This document shows positions 54,199-63,875 of a DNA stretch of 64,000 bases, piece by piece. Source of the stretch: Vibrio marinisediminis (GTDB taxonomy: Bacteria > Pseudomonadota > Gammaproteobacteria > Enterobacterales > Vibrionaceae). Each line of letters opens with the position of its first letter. Position 1 is the stretch's first letter. Location: positions 186,001-250,000 of the forward strand of contig NZ_JACFYF010000001.1 in NCBI RefSeq assembly GCF_014050145.1. The letters run 5' to 3'. The notes below the pieces were generated by a model. That model was not told the DNA's origin, searched no databases, and worked only from the letters and a program-made list of their open reading frames with translations. Both the position numbers and the translations under genes were made by a program.

Positions 54199-56386
54199 TC
54201 AAGTACTGGTTTCTACTGGCAAAAGAGAGGCAGTTAAACTTTTGATTGTCGACATTAACGATATTGACGGTTTAATCGCAGTCTCTGACCTATTAGCGAT
54301 TCCGCCTAAACGTCCTTTTACTATTAGCCTTACTGAAGCCGAAAAAAAGCTTAAAAACAAAAAGTATGCATTACGTGATCACGACTTTCCTGACACACTC
54401 TATTTGCCGAATTCAAAGATCCCCTCTAGTCAACTCAGCAAGCGAGATGATGCAAACAAATCGCTTGCGTCTTTACTTCAAGACCCTGACAAAAAACATC
54501 AGTATTTGTACGGCGATGCTACTGGTCTAGTCGCTGAATTAATATCCCTTTCAGGTCGAAGTAAAAAGTACATCACTGGGTTATTAAATCGCCATTTTTT
54601 CTTTGGAGGATTTGAAAACTCCGTTTTGCCGACTTATTTCAATTGCGGGAAAAATTTCAAACTAGAGCAAGAGCCACTCGAACTAGCTGACGGCTCAATT
54701 TGCCTAAAGAAAAAGCCAGGTCGTAAGACTACATATGGGAATCCATACCGCCATGTCACTCAAATGGACATAAATAACATCCAGAAATTTGCTAAACATC
54801 ACGTGCGCAACAATCAGCAAGTCGTGTTGAGCGACCTCTATCAGGAGTTCATTGGTCAGTATTACGCAATGACCGTCAAGAAGAAAAACATTCCTGATGA
54901 AGAAATAGCCGAACCACTTCGTCTTGTCATGGACAGACGACACTTAATTTCTACGAGAGCATTTAAACGTCAATTAAACAAACTATTCTCTAAACTCGAC
55001 TGGATTAAAAAGCGCGTCGGAGAAAAAAATTACTTGCGAGACCATGCTGGAAAACCAGGTAGTGCACACAAAGGACTTCGCGGAGCGACTTCTCGATATG
55101 AAATCGACAGCACAATTCTCGACGTATACATTCGCTACCCCTACAGTAATGAGCTACTGAGTATAGGTCGTCCGATACTCTACCTAGTTATTGATGTAGT
55201 AACGGGAATGATCGTTGGTATGCATGTCGCGTTTCATGGTCCTGACTGGACTGGCGCTAGTCAAGCCTTGCTCAATGCTTTTTCCAATAAAGTGGATTTT
55301 TGTGCCAAATGGGGTGTTGAAATTGAAGAAAAACAATGGCCTTGCCACCATGTTTGCAAGGAGTTAACCGCAGATCGAGGGACAGAAAACACCGACAAAA
55401 ACATTGAGGCTCTTCTCAGAGGTTTAATCGGCATTAGCACCGTAAACCTAAATCCCTACTACATGGGCAGTGCAAAAGGAACCGTTGAAAAAACATTCGA
55501 TATCATACAAAAGAAGTCACTCACTTTTGAAGCAGGCAAAGTAACTAAAGTACCTCGAAGGGAAGATCAACATTCATCTCGCCGTGCACTGTATACATAT
55601 GAAGAGCTAATGCAGGTACTCATTAAGACCATCCTACTAGCCAATAACCACTCCGAACGAATCAACGGCCGTACTTTTGAAATGGAACGAGACGGCTGTG
55701 CATTTACATCTCTAGCCGCTTGGAACTACAGCCTTTCACGCAGCATGATCACCAAAGATCTACCTCAAGACAGATTAATATTTGCATTATTGCCAGAGGC
55801 ACAAGCTACGGTTCGAGCACAAGGTGTGTACTTCCAAGGTTTGTTTTATAGCTCTAGAGAGTTCGAAAAACTCGACAAATTGGCAGAAGCTAAAAATTTC
55901 GAACGAAAAAAAATCCAGATTAGATACAGTGATATAAGTACCAACTGCATTTGGTGGCGAGATGATGAAACCAAAAATCTCTATAAACTCGATTTGACTG
56001 ACCGCTGTGAAGCATACAAAAACCAATTATGGGTTAGTGTTTTACATCGCATAGAAATCATCAAGCATGAACTCGCATTATTAGATGAAGCTAACTTTGC
56101 AGCTAAGGTGGCTCATCGCATGGATCTGCGCAATAAAGAACTATACCTCAAACGAAAAAATCGTGAACTAAAACGTTCTAGAGCCAAAACACCCGCGTTA
56201 GGAACCAAAGAGCGCGGTAAGAATTTTGGTGATCAACAAAAATATCTTTTCCATCAACAGGTTAATGCAACACTCTCTTTACCAGAAAACCTGTCTACGT
56301 CATCCATTGATCCCACACCGGATTACACTACTTGGTCAAACCCTAATGCAGTTCCCTACGAGGAGATAAACAATGGTAAAAGCTAA
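54188..56386 (+). CDS. tnsB: TnsB DDE transposase
   Basis: About 732 residues. DDE residues lie near Asp307 (YEIDST), Asp396 (TADRGTEN) and Glu434 (GTVEKTF), with spacing like Tn7 TnsB. It binds the transposon ends and joins the 3' ends to target DNA. ATG 54188 has AGGGGGA upstream; 54170 is in frame. Overlaps tnsA by 11 bases and tnsC by 14. Confidence 0.93.
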   Translation: MLVNQVLVSTGKREAVKLLIVDINDIDGLIAVSDLLAIPPKRPFTISLTEAEKKLKNKKYALRDHDFPDTLYLPNSKIPSSQLSKRDDANKSLASLLQDPDKKHQYLYGDATGLVAELISLSGRSKKYITGLLNRHFFFGGFENSVLPTYFNCGKNFKLEQEPLELADGSICLKKKPGRKTTYGNPYRHVTQMDINNIQKFAKHHVRNNQQVVLSDLYQEFIGQYYAMTVKKKNIPDEEIAEPLRLVMDRRHLISTRAFKRQLNKLFSKLDWIKKRVGEKNYLRDHAGKPGSAHKGLRGATSRYEIDSTILDVYIRYPYSNELLSIGRPILYLVIDVVTGMIVGMHVAFHGPDWTGASQALLNAFSNKVDFCAKWGVEIEEKQWPCHHVCKELTADRGTENTDKNIEALLRGLIGISTVNLNPYYMGSAKGTVEKTFDIIQKKSLTFEAGKVTKVPRREDQHSSRRALYTYEELMQVLIKTILLANNHSERINGRTFEMERDGCAFTSLAAWNYSLSRSMITKDLPQDRLIFALLPEAQATVRAQGVYFQGLFYSSREFEKLDKLAEAKNFERKKIQIRYSDISTNCIWWRDDETKNLYKLDLTDRCEAYKNQLWVSVLHRIEIIKHELALLDEANFAAKVAHRMDLRNKELYLKRKNRELKRSRAKTPALGTKERGKNFGDQQKYLFHQQVNATLSLPENLSTSSIDPTPDYTTWSNPNAVPYEEINNGKS

Positions 56387-57845
56387 ATATATTCGTCATC
56401 CGAATTCTGCTCTGCGAGGAAATCCTCTTATTGAAGGGTTAGGCTACCCTCTTTCTAGAACTCAACTACATGAATGCTGCAATCGTTCGTTTGTAAGAGA
56501 TTTAGATTTAAATGAAGTGCCAGTTGAACTTCATGGTTATTACATACGCTCGTTGTTGAACAACTTGCTAGATGTGCATATCTGTCAAGATGAGATGATT
56601 GAAGTCTATGAAACTATTAGACAATCCATTGAGGTTGGCTATCGAAAACGTAACCCTCTCGATCCAGATCACCAACGCCTATTAGCCGCAATTGAGCGTG
56701 ACAAAGATTCTCCGCTGAAAGCTCAGAACATTAAACGCTTAAACCTTCTTGGCGACTCGTTTAGCTATTTACTCTGTGGCTTAAGTGGCAGAGGAAAAAC
56801 ATCAATGATTCACATAGCTCTCAATCACATTGACCAAGTTATTGAACATGACGAGTACGTTGACTTGGACAATAATACTGTTGCTTTATCCTTTACTCAA
56901 GTAACGTACGTTTATATACAACATCATGATCGCAGGGGTCAGAAAGCATTACTTATATCCATTCTGGAAGCTATAGATGAAGAAACAAATGAGGGTTATG
57001 CGTACGGGAATCGTAACAGTAGCGTAAAAGATCTAATAAACAGTGTTCGTAAGGCTGTGATCTTACACGGTATTGCCACAATCATCATTGATGAAGCACA
57101 AAACTTTGCCTCATCACCGAAAGATGTAAAAATTGGCACGAACGAAAAAACATCTATGAAGTTTGTTGAAGAGATCTTCAACACGATTGGCGCATCACTT
57201 ATTTTCGTTGGCACGTTTTCAACGCTAGAGTTATTCAGCAAAGAAGTTACGATTACTCGTAGAACTATTCGCCATGGTTCAATGACGCTCGCTAGTTGTG
57301 ATGTCGAAGGCTCATTTTGGAAAAGACTGTGTAACGAGATCCTTGTGACTGACTTACTCGCTGGAGCAAGTGATGACCATGTATCACTTCGTCAACATGT
57401 TCACTATTTAAGTGCAGGTATACCTGCCATTGCAGTAAGCCTAGTTAATTCCACGCTGTCCTACTTGACATACAACACACCCGAAAATCAGACGCTCACC
57501 ATATCCGCTCTCGACTATGTCTTCGATAAGCAATTTTCTCTGCTTCGTGAACCCATTCGCGCATTACACGAAGGTAACTATCATCAATTTGAAGACCTAA
57601 AACCGATGCTTCTACTTGAAAAAGCAAACCCAAAAAATAAAACAGAAGAGCAAATACGTGGCATCCAAGTACAAGCTCAAGAAATGGAAGCGAGGTTACA
57701 TCAGAAACAGACGAACCTTCTCTCCGGATTTGTACAAATGCCCTCAGCCGAAAAACCGACACCAAAGTATGAAGTCGATGCCACCAAAGAGTCAGAAGCT
57801 CTCTCTCCAACTAATTTTATCAGTCTTTTGGGGGGAAATTCATGA
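56373..57845 (+). CDS. tnsC: TnsC AAA+ regulator
   Basis: A 490-residue AAA+ ATPase with Walker A GLSGRGKT (about 136-143) and Walker B IIIDEAQ (about 237-243). It links the TniQ/TnsD target complex to TnsAB and gives target immunity. Strong GAGGAG precedes ATG 56373. Its TGA overlaps the tniQ start. Confidence 0.9.
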   Translation: MVKAKYIRHPNSALRGNPLIEGLGYPLSRTQLHECCNRSFVRDLDLNEVPVELHGYYIRSLLNNLLDVHICQDEMIEVYETIRQSIEVGYRKRNPLDPDHQRLLAAIERDKDSPLKAQNIKRLNLLGDSFSYLLCGLSGRGKTSMIHIALNHIDQVIEHDEYVDLDNNTVALSFTQVTYVYIQHHDRRGQKALLISILEAIDEETNEGYAYGNRNSSVKDLINSVRKAVILHGIATIIIDEAQNFASSPKDVKIGTNEKTSMKFVEEIFNTIGASLIFVGTFSTLELFSKEVTITRRTIRHGSMTLASCDVEGSFWKRLCNEILVTDLLAGASDDHVSLRQHVHYLSAGIPAIAVSLVNSTLSYLTYNTPENQTLTISALDYVFDKQFSLLREPIRALHEGNYHQFEDLKPMLLLEKANPKNKTEEQIRGIQVQAQEMEARLHQKQTNLLSGFVQMPSAEKPTPKYEVDATKESEALSPTNFISLLGGNS

Positions 57846-58639
57846 ATGGAATGATGAAACTACTTCCCAATGAACACTTATCTGCTGCTCCTGCTCGATG
57901 GCATTTCCTTGGAGCAACAGGGGCGATTGAACATACATTAGAAGCCCTAGGGGTCAAGCAAGTAGCCTTAAAGCCAACTCGCTTAATGAGTACAGAAGAA
58001 CTTGTCATCAGCGACCTTCTTACTAAGCAGGGTACCAGTAACTCTCATTTCTCAAATGGTATGGCTGCTTATGAAATGAGCTTTTTGCGACCTAATGAAG
58101 AAAACCTATATGCTTTCAACAGAGCCTCATTGAAAATCGTAGGGTCACACTCTATTTTACCAAATCGATGGCGTTGGTGTCCCGACTGCGTTGAAGAAGA
58201 TAATGATATACATGGTATTAGCTATTACCATCGCGACCATCAATTACCCGGAGTATTTCATTGTCATAAACATAAACATAAACTTGGACTTGTTGATAGC
58301 TGCCACGAATGCGGATTTCATGTGAGCAGTCTTAAGTCTCTATGTGTGCCTCCTTATGATAACAAATGCCCTAATTGTGGAATGTGGATGAGCAGCTACG
58401 ATGGCATTTTTACAGCGGCAATGGCAGCTATTGAAACTGCCAGTCTTGGCTTAGTACAAAACCAGACATATAAAAATCGTCAACAAGCAAGCATAACAGC
58501 AATTCGAGACCATGCCGGTCTAAAACAAGTACACGAAAACTCATTACCAGAGCGTAAACGACTTATCAATTGGTTGGACGCATTTTCTGCTCACTATCAA
58601 TCTGGAGAGATACGTGCATTTTTCAATCAACTAAGATGA
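57842..58639 (+). CDS. tniQ: Short TniQ-family target-selection protein
   Basis: A 265-residue protein. Zinc-finger residues include CPDC (113-116), His130, His133, Cys141 and His144, and a second pair CHEC (154-157)/CPNC (176-179). The usual N-terminal ESL-type TniQ opening is not evident. It is translationally coupled to tnsC by ATGA. Short TniQ proteins commonly direct insertion to mobile plasmids or RNA-guided sites; no Cascade genes are here. Confidence 0.82.
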   Translation: MNGMMKLLPNEHLSAAPARWHFLGATGAIEHTLEALGVKQVALKPTRLMSTEELVISDLLTKQGTSNSHFSNGMAAYEMSFLRPNEENLYAFNRASLKIVGSHSILPNRWRWCPDCVEEDNDIHGISYYHRDHQLPGVFHCHKHKHKLGLVDSCHECGFHVSSLKSLCVPPYDNKCPNCGMWMSSYDGIFTAAMAAIETASLGLVQNQTYKNRQQASITAIRDHAGLKQVHENSLPERKRLINWLDAFSAHYQSGEIRAFFNQLR

Positions 58640-58764
58640 TGAAAGGAAAGCTAGTTTCACCACTGATGCGTCATCAACGTCTTTATCTGCATGCTACACC
58701 TGCTCCTCCTCTCCATCCTCTGGTTCATCTAATGGCAGAAGAATATGTCAACGAGTCAAACTAA
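58636..58764 (+). CDS. 42-codon ORF between tniQ and tnsD
   Basis: ATG 58636 overlaps the tniQ stop (ATGA-like, with a second ATG at 58639), encoding MMKGKLVSPLMRHQRLYLHA and a Pro-rich middle, ending EEYVNESN. Coupling suggests translation, but it could be a remnant. No family known. Confidence 0.45.
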   Translation: MMKGKLVSPLMRHQRLYLHATPAPPLHPLVHLMAEEYVNESN

Positions 58765-58783
58765 CGATTAAAGAGGAAGCGAG

Positions 58784-60376
58784 ATGCATAGACTGCCAAC
58801 TTATTTACTAAAAGATGAGAGTGCTTACAGCATCGTCGCTCGGACATATATAGCTTCGCCACATCAATCCTGGAAAGTAACGAATCACAAATTATTTGGC
58901 AGTGAGTATGTCAGACTCAATTCAATGCTACCCGGTCATATCGATGACTTAGCGAAGTTATTAAATAAACCCTCAGCAGAAGTCAGGCTTTGTTGTACGG
59001 GACATCCTCTGATCGCTTTAGGGATAGCTAAAAAACAAGTGCTACTCGAAATGATGCGGCATGATGTTAATGGTGATGCGTCGAATCTTTACCACGATAG
59101 TCGCTTAGCGGCTTCAAAACTGAGTTTTGGGAATTCTTTAAAAGGGTGCCCCCTTTGCCTTATTGAAGATGAAGCAAACTACGGTATTGGTTACTGGCAC
59201 ACTATTCATCAATGTCATGGAGTATGCTCATGTCCGAAACATAATGTTAAGTTAGTCGCTCTAACAGCTGGCGATGGGGGTATTAATCATCATTACATAC
59301 TGCCGACACCGGAAATCTTAGGTCCCCCTGTTACAAGTAATCCAGCTGAACAAAAATTGTCGAACTTTGTTTGGCAACTAAAACAGTACTTATGCAAACA
59401 ATCCCCCATTATTGCGATGAGTGCTCTGTACAAAAACTGGCTCAATGCACTGGGGTACCTCACCAAAGGAGGTAGCATAAGATGGAAACGGCTAAGAGCA
59501 GATCTAAATAATTGTTGGGGTGATCTATTTAATAGCACATCCCCTTCACTGCCATTGGAACTCAGTGATTTTAAATTTGTACCTAGCATTGTGCATCATG
59601 ACAAGAATGTACATTATATTAAGCACACATTGCTTATGAGCTTTCTCTCACAGTCCCCAAAGTCGTTTTTTGATGGACCTATGCGCGATAATAATCCCAC
59701 AACTACAAGCACCAAAACACCGTTACCTAATTCGACTTCTGTGCTCAAGTTGCTGGATAACGGGTCATCTATGCGACAAACAGCGAAACAGCTAAAGTGC
59801 CGTGTCGGCTATATAAAACAGTTAGCTTTGCGCGAAGGGAGAAATATTGAACGACGCCGCCAATTTATTACATCAGATATAGAAAGAGCGATTTGGCTTA
59901 AAGCATTTATCGGTGAACACCGCCAATCCATTGCTGACGCGTTCAATTTATCGGTTGGAGCTGTAGAGGCAATCATCCAAAGTCATTATGGTTTGGCTGA
60001 ATGGCGGCATCATTTACGAATGGCAAAACGTAAGAAACAAGAACAAGACAAGCTACTTGACTATTTGGTAAAGCACCCCGCCGCTTCTCGAACTCATATC
60101 AAACAAGACTGCGGTGCTTACATGTGGCTGTATAAACATGATCGCGATTGGCTATACAAGCAGTTACCGCCAGCACAAACGAATATTAACAAAGCGCCAA
60201 TTAACTGGCCTGGAAGAGATTTAGTAGTTCTTGCTCAACTCCAATCATTAGAAGGAAATTACGCCTCAATGTCCGCAATAGACAGGGCTGTTGGCGGACA
60301 TAGTTGGCTTACTAAGATGAAAGATCGATTTCCGCTATCATGCGCATATGCAAAGAAAATATTACTTAGCGAGTGA
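58784..60376 (+). CDS. tnsD: TnsD (long TniQ) target-site selector
   Basis: A 530-residue protein with the TniQ opening LPTYLLKDESAYSIVART, zinc ligands CPLC (122-125), His139/His142, Cys148/Cys150 and His153, and a C-terminal DNA-binding extension with HTH segments (for example MRQTAKQLKCRVGYIKQLALREGR). TnsD-type proteins recognise a fixed chromosomal site. Strong GAGGAAG precedes ATG 58784. Confidence 0.88.
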   Translation: MHRLPTYLLKDESAYSIVARTYIASPHQSWKVTNHKLFGSEYVRLNSMLPGHIDDLAKLLNKPSAEVRLCCTGHPLIALGIAKKQVLLEMMRHDVNGDASNLYHDSRLAASKLSFGNSLKGCPLCLIEDEANYGIGYWHTIHQCHGVCSCPKHNVKLVALTAGDGGINHHYILPTPEILGPPVTSNPAEQKLSNFVWQLKQYLCKQSPIIAMSALYKNWLNALGYLTKGGSIRWKRLRADLNNCWGDLFNSTSPSLPLELSDFKFVPSIVHHDKNVHYIKHTLLMSFLSQSPKSFFDGPMRDNNPTTTSTKTPLPNSTSVLKLLDNGSSMRQTAKQLKCRVGYIKQLALREGRNIERRRQFITSDIERAIWLKAFIGEHRQSIADAFNLSVGAVEAIIQSHYGLAEWRHHLRMAKRKKQEQDKLLDYLVKHPAASRTHIKQDCGAYMWLYKHDRDWLYKQLPPAQTNINKAPINWPGRDLVVLAQLQSLEGNYASMSAIDRAVGGHSWLTKMKDRFPLSCAYAKKILLSE

Positions 60377-60402
60377 AGCGGAAAAAGGAACTGGACCTTG
60401 CT

Positions 60403-60419
60403 CATACATAGTATGTATG
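60403..60419. repeat. Palindrome between convergent tnsD and helicase genes
   Basis: CATACATA, G, TATGTATG; no U tract. Confidence 0.5.
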
Positions 60420-60488
60420 CCCCCCAACCGACATAAACTGAAGTAAGAGCGCTACCTAACCTATGAATTAATAATGGCCATATAACAT

Positions 60489-63400
60489 TTAGATTTTAGT
60501 GACGTACTTATTACCTTGTGAACAAATAAAGTTCACATCACACTTAGAACATGTACCCTCACATGTTTTATTTTTATCAAGTTTTGGCAGCTTAGGTTTG
60601 TTGCTACTAAAGAGACCTTCGGCTTGAATACGTAACGTTACTTTAGCTGCATTCAGTTGCTCTTCACTCACTTCATAAGTATCTGGTTTAGAGGTTTGGA
60701 ACTCTCCACTACTATCACGTTTAGGTTTATCTGCGTAGACAACTGAAATACGTTTTGGGACCTCTCCACTTTGCTCCCACTCACCCAAAGCATACCCCAT
60801 CAATTGAAGTACTACTTCATCATGTGAAACGGCACTGTGCTCACTTTTTAGATCAAGTACTTCCTTACCACCCACACCGAGACGAAGCACATCCATCCTT
60901 CCAACCAAACGTATACATTCCGACAACAATAAACTTACCGATTTTTCCGTATGCGTCGCCCCTCGAATTTTGTCAAACCGATGTTCATGTAAAAACTTAA
61001 ACCTTTGAATCAAACTCTTGTGTATGTTTTTGCGAAGTTCACTGTCAAAACCTGTAGTGTAAGGTAGGTAGAAGTGTCTATTTACAAGACTCTCTATATA
61101 AATTTCAGGGTTTTCGTTAGTAACTTTATTAACCAAGAGATCATTTATGTACTCTTGAAATGCACTATGCAAAATGTTGCCAAACCCCAAACGCTCACTG
61201 TAACCAGGTTGAAACCCATATTCACATCGTAACTTATAAGCATATGGGCAAGTATTGAAAATTTTAAGGTGACTGAAGTCCACTTCTTGTATAGCACTCA
61301 ATGACTTAGGCTTAGGCACTAATTTTGGCTCAGTAACTTCCTTATCATTGCTCTGTGAATAATCTGAAGATGCTAACTCCTCAAAGAAAATAGACTGTTT
61401 GGAAAAACTATTGTTCCCCGCCGGAATTGGTGCCCAACTTGCAAATAAGTACTTTTCTGCCCTGCTAGCCCCGACAAAACCTAAACGGCGCTCTTCATCT
61501 CGAGGAGTGCGATAGGCCTCTGGATAAGGAAATGCGTCTTTATCTATGAAATAAAATTCATTACGACCACCGCTTGCCTTAAGAGGAAATTTGTTTGCAA
61601 CAAGGCCAGGCATGAATACAGCTGGAAACTCTAGTCCTTTAGCTGCGTGAACAGTCATAACATTAACAGCATCGTGTTCTTTTTGCTGATGGAAAAGCCT
61701 CTCATCAAATTGGCTATCCGCCGTGTAAACCAGAAAGTTTGCAAAATTGGAGTACAAAACTTCGGGAAAGTAGCCAAAGTGAATTAATTCAAAGCGAGAA
61801 ATCAACTGGCTAAATTGTCCTAAGATTGAGAAAGCGTGTTCACCGGGCGAACAATAAGGGTTGCCATCATACTCCACTCGTTCTTCCGATAAAGAAAGGC
61901 TCCCGACAAACAATTGGAAGCACCTCTGGATGGAGCGTTGCGAGTGCATTTTGCTGTCTTTCCAACTAACTTTAAATACATCAAGCGCATCTATAGCTTG
62001 GTCGATGGTTTCTATCGCCAACTTGAACGGAGTCTTTAACCAACTATCTATTAAATCTTCACGGTTGTATTCTTGGCTCTTATAACTACCACATAAATAG
62101 AAAAAAATGCCAGCACAAGCTTGACCTATCGATGAGCTACTAATTAACCCTGGCCCACCTTTAAACTGATAAGGAACGGCTGCTTGCTCTAATGCTTGAT
62201 TAATAATTACTGCTTGTTTTTTAGTCCGTACTAAAATGGCAAAATCGCTATAAGATAGACCTCGTGGTTCACTGGTGGATCTATCCTGATAAGGCGTGCC
62301 AATCATACGTTTGATTTTTTCTGCCACCCAACACGCTTCGGCAGAACAATCATCAAACTCCAACGTCAATACATCACCTGGGTCAAATTTATGATGAGAG
62401 CTGGCTTTGATGTTTTTACTCAAGCGTTGAAGATTCCGATCAACAATCCTATACGAACAATCAATGATAGCAGGACTAGATCGAAAATTATGATTGAGAG
62501 TTATACGTTCGACCTCTGGATAGCGAACACTAAACTCCAACATATTTTCACGTAGAGCATTGTTCCACCCAAAAATAAGCTGATCATCGTCCCCAACTAC
62601 TGCTAATTTTATACGACCATCTGAAACTTGATGTAAATACTTAACAACTCTCTCTTGTGCATAGTTTGTATCTTGGTATTCATCGATAATCAGATATTTC
62701 AATGAATTAACGACTGAGAGGCGGAAATCGATATCACTCAACAACAAATCTGCAACTGAGCAAAGCAAAGCAGAAAAGTCGAGCTTATGTTGCAGTAAAA
62801 GCATCTCCTCGTAGTTTTTAAGGCACTCTTCAGCATTCCCAAAAGTTATTTTGCTTTTATCTAAATGAGCTTCACGCAACAGATTAAATAGTTTGGGAGC
62901 CCAACGCATTGTGTCTGATTTGCTAGCAAGTGAAACTACACCGTTTTTGTTTCTATAATAGAGCCCTCCATCGGGGAATATATGTTTGTAGTAACGTTGT
63001 ATGAAAAGATACTGCTGCATACCATCTATTAAATCGAAACTTAAGTAATTAGGAGAGTGGCGCTGTAATAACTCAAGACACCACGCATGTATCGTACCAA
63101 CAAATAGTTCGTCTAACTCACGCTCATGACCGAACTCCTCTCGATATATTTTTCTCAGTCGCTCACGGTTTTCAGCTGCTGCTCGTTGGGTAAATGTAAT
63201 AACTACAATCTCTTTAGGCTTCATTCCATGATCCGTAATCAATGTACACACTTTCTGAGCTAGAATTTGGGTTTTTCCTGCCCCTGCCCCGGAGATGATT
63301 TGCAAGTTCCCAGGAGGGTGATTGATTGCCAATAATTGCTCCACCGTATAGCTGATTGTGTTGCGCTTGAATGTTAAATGCCGAGCTTCAGTACTAGTAG

Positions 63401-63605
63401 GGTCAGTATCTATTAGCCAAAGTTGGCTGGGTTCAACTTCTAATGCTTTTGCTAACTTGATTACGGTGGCGGAGTTAGGTACTGTTGAACCTTGTTCTGC
63501 TCTTGCTATTGTTTTCTTTCCTACGTTAGCTTTATGAGCTAGAGCTTGCTGGGACAATCCCTTTAACCCTCGGTAATACTTCAAATTTATTAACTTACAT
63601 TCCAT
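60489..63605 (-). CDS. XRE-UvrD-PD-(D/E)XK fusion, candidate defence helicase-nuclease
   Basis: A 1038-residue protein. Residues 1-65 are an XRE HTH (LSQQALAHKANVGKKTIARAEQG). A UvrD/Rep helicase follows: Walker A GAGAGKT (106-112), motif II IIDEYQDT, GDDDQLIFGW, NFRSS and MTVHAAKGLEFPAV. The C-terminus is a RecB/Cas4-like nuclease with GRMDVL...VLDLKS and a cysteine set (NTCPY plus CEGTCSKC and IC) likely for an iron-sulfur cluster. It sits as cargo beside the tns operon. Confidence 0.85.
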   Translation of the reverse strand: MECKLINLKYYRGLKGLSQQALAHKANVGKKTIARAEQGSTVPNSATVIKLAKALEVEPSQLWLIDTDPTSTEARHLTFKRNTISYTVEQLLAINHPPGNLQIISGAGAGKTQILAQKVCTLITDHGMKPKEIVVITFTQRAAAENRERLRKIYREEFGHERELDELFVGTIHAWCLELLQRHSPNYLSFDLIDGMQQYLFIQRYYKHIFPDGGLYYRNKNGVVSLASKSDTMRWAPKLFNLLREAHLDKSKITFGNAEECLKNYEEMLLLQHKLDFSALLCSVADLLLSDIDFRLSVVNSLKYLIIDEYQDTNYAQERVVKYLHQVSDGRIKLAVVGDDDQLIFGWNNALRENMLEFSVRYPEVERITLNHNFRSSPAIIDCSYRIVDRNLQRLSKNIKASSHHKFDPGDVLTLEFDDCSAEACWVAEKIKRMIGTPYQDRSTSEPRGLSYSDFAILVRTKKQAVIINQALEQAAVPYQFKGGPGLISSSSIGQACAGIFFYLCGSYKSQEYNREDLIDSWLKTPFKLAIETIDQAIDALDVFKVSWKDSKMHSQRSIQRCFQLFVGSLSLSEERVEYDGNPYCSPGEHAFSILGQFSQLISRFELIHFGYFPEVLYSNFANFLVYTADSQFDERLFHQQKEHDAVNVMTVHAAKGLEFPAVFMPGLVANKFPLKASGGRNEFYFIDKDAFPYPEAYRTPRDEERRLGFVGASRAEKYLFASWAPIPAGNNSFSKQSIFFEELASSDYSQSNDKEVTEPKLVPKPKSLSAIQEVDFSHLKIFNTCPYAYKLRCEYGFQPGYSERLGFGNILHSAFQEYINDLLVNKVTNENPEIYIESLVNRHFYLPYTTGFDSELRKNIHKSLIQRFKFLHEHRFDKIRGATHTEKSVSLLLSECIRLVGRMDVLRLGVGGKEVLDLKSEHSAVSHDEVVLQLMGYALGEWEQSGEVPKRISVVYADKPKRDSSGEFQTSKPDTYEVSEEQLNAAKVTLRIQAEGLFSSNKPKLPKLDKNKTCEGTCSKCDVNFICSQGNKYVTKI

Positions 63606-63875
63606 AGCATATTTTCTCGCAACACAATTGACTCATTAATCTAGTCATAACAGTAGAGCTCGATCAAGCGCATAGTGGGGTCACTTTGGGGTCATTGAGA
63701 CATATGTCCCCAAAGTGACTCCAGAACGGCCCCTTTTCCTCGGATGTAGACTTAGTTGTAAGAAGCAGCAGAAGTACTCACTTAAATGCACTATGCCTTT
63801 ATTGCTTAAATCGATGGAACTAAATCAAGAAGCTACGACCTGATCTGGTTACAACCAATCAATCGCCGTAGCCTC
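63606..63875. other. Intergenic region upstream of the helicase fusion
   Basis: About 270 noncoding bases. It holds a 15-bp inverted repeat (63677-63722), which may be an operator or a REP-like element. Confidence 0.5.
63677..63722. repeat. Inverted repeat GGGGTCACTTTGGGG / CCCCAAAGTGACTCC
   Basis: 15-bp arms with one mismatch around a 16-base spacer, 72-117 bases before the helicase start. A direct repeat GGGGTCA lies 11 bases apart in the first arm. Confidence 0.65.

Noticed and set aside
49723-63875. CRISPR array or Cascade genes with the Tn7-like element
   Set aside because: No regularly spaced direct repeats of CRISPR length and no cas8, cas7 or cas6 frames in this window.
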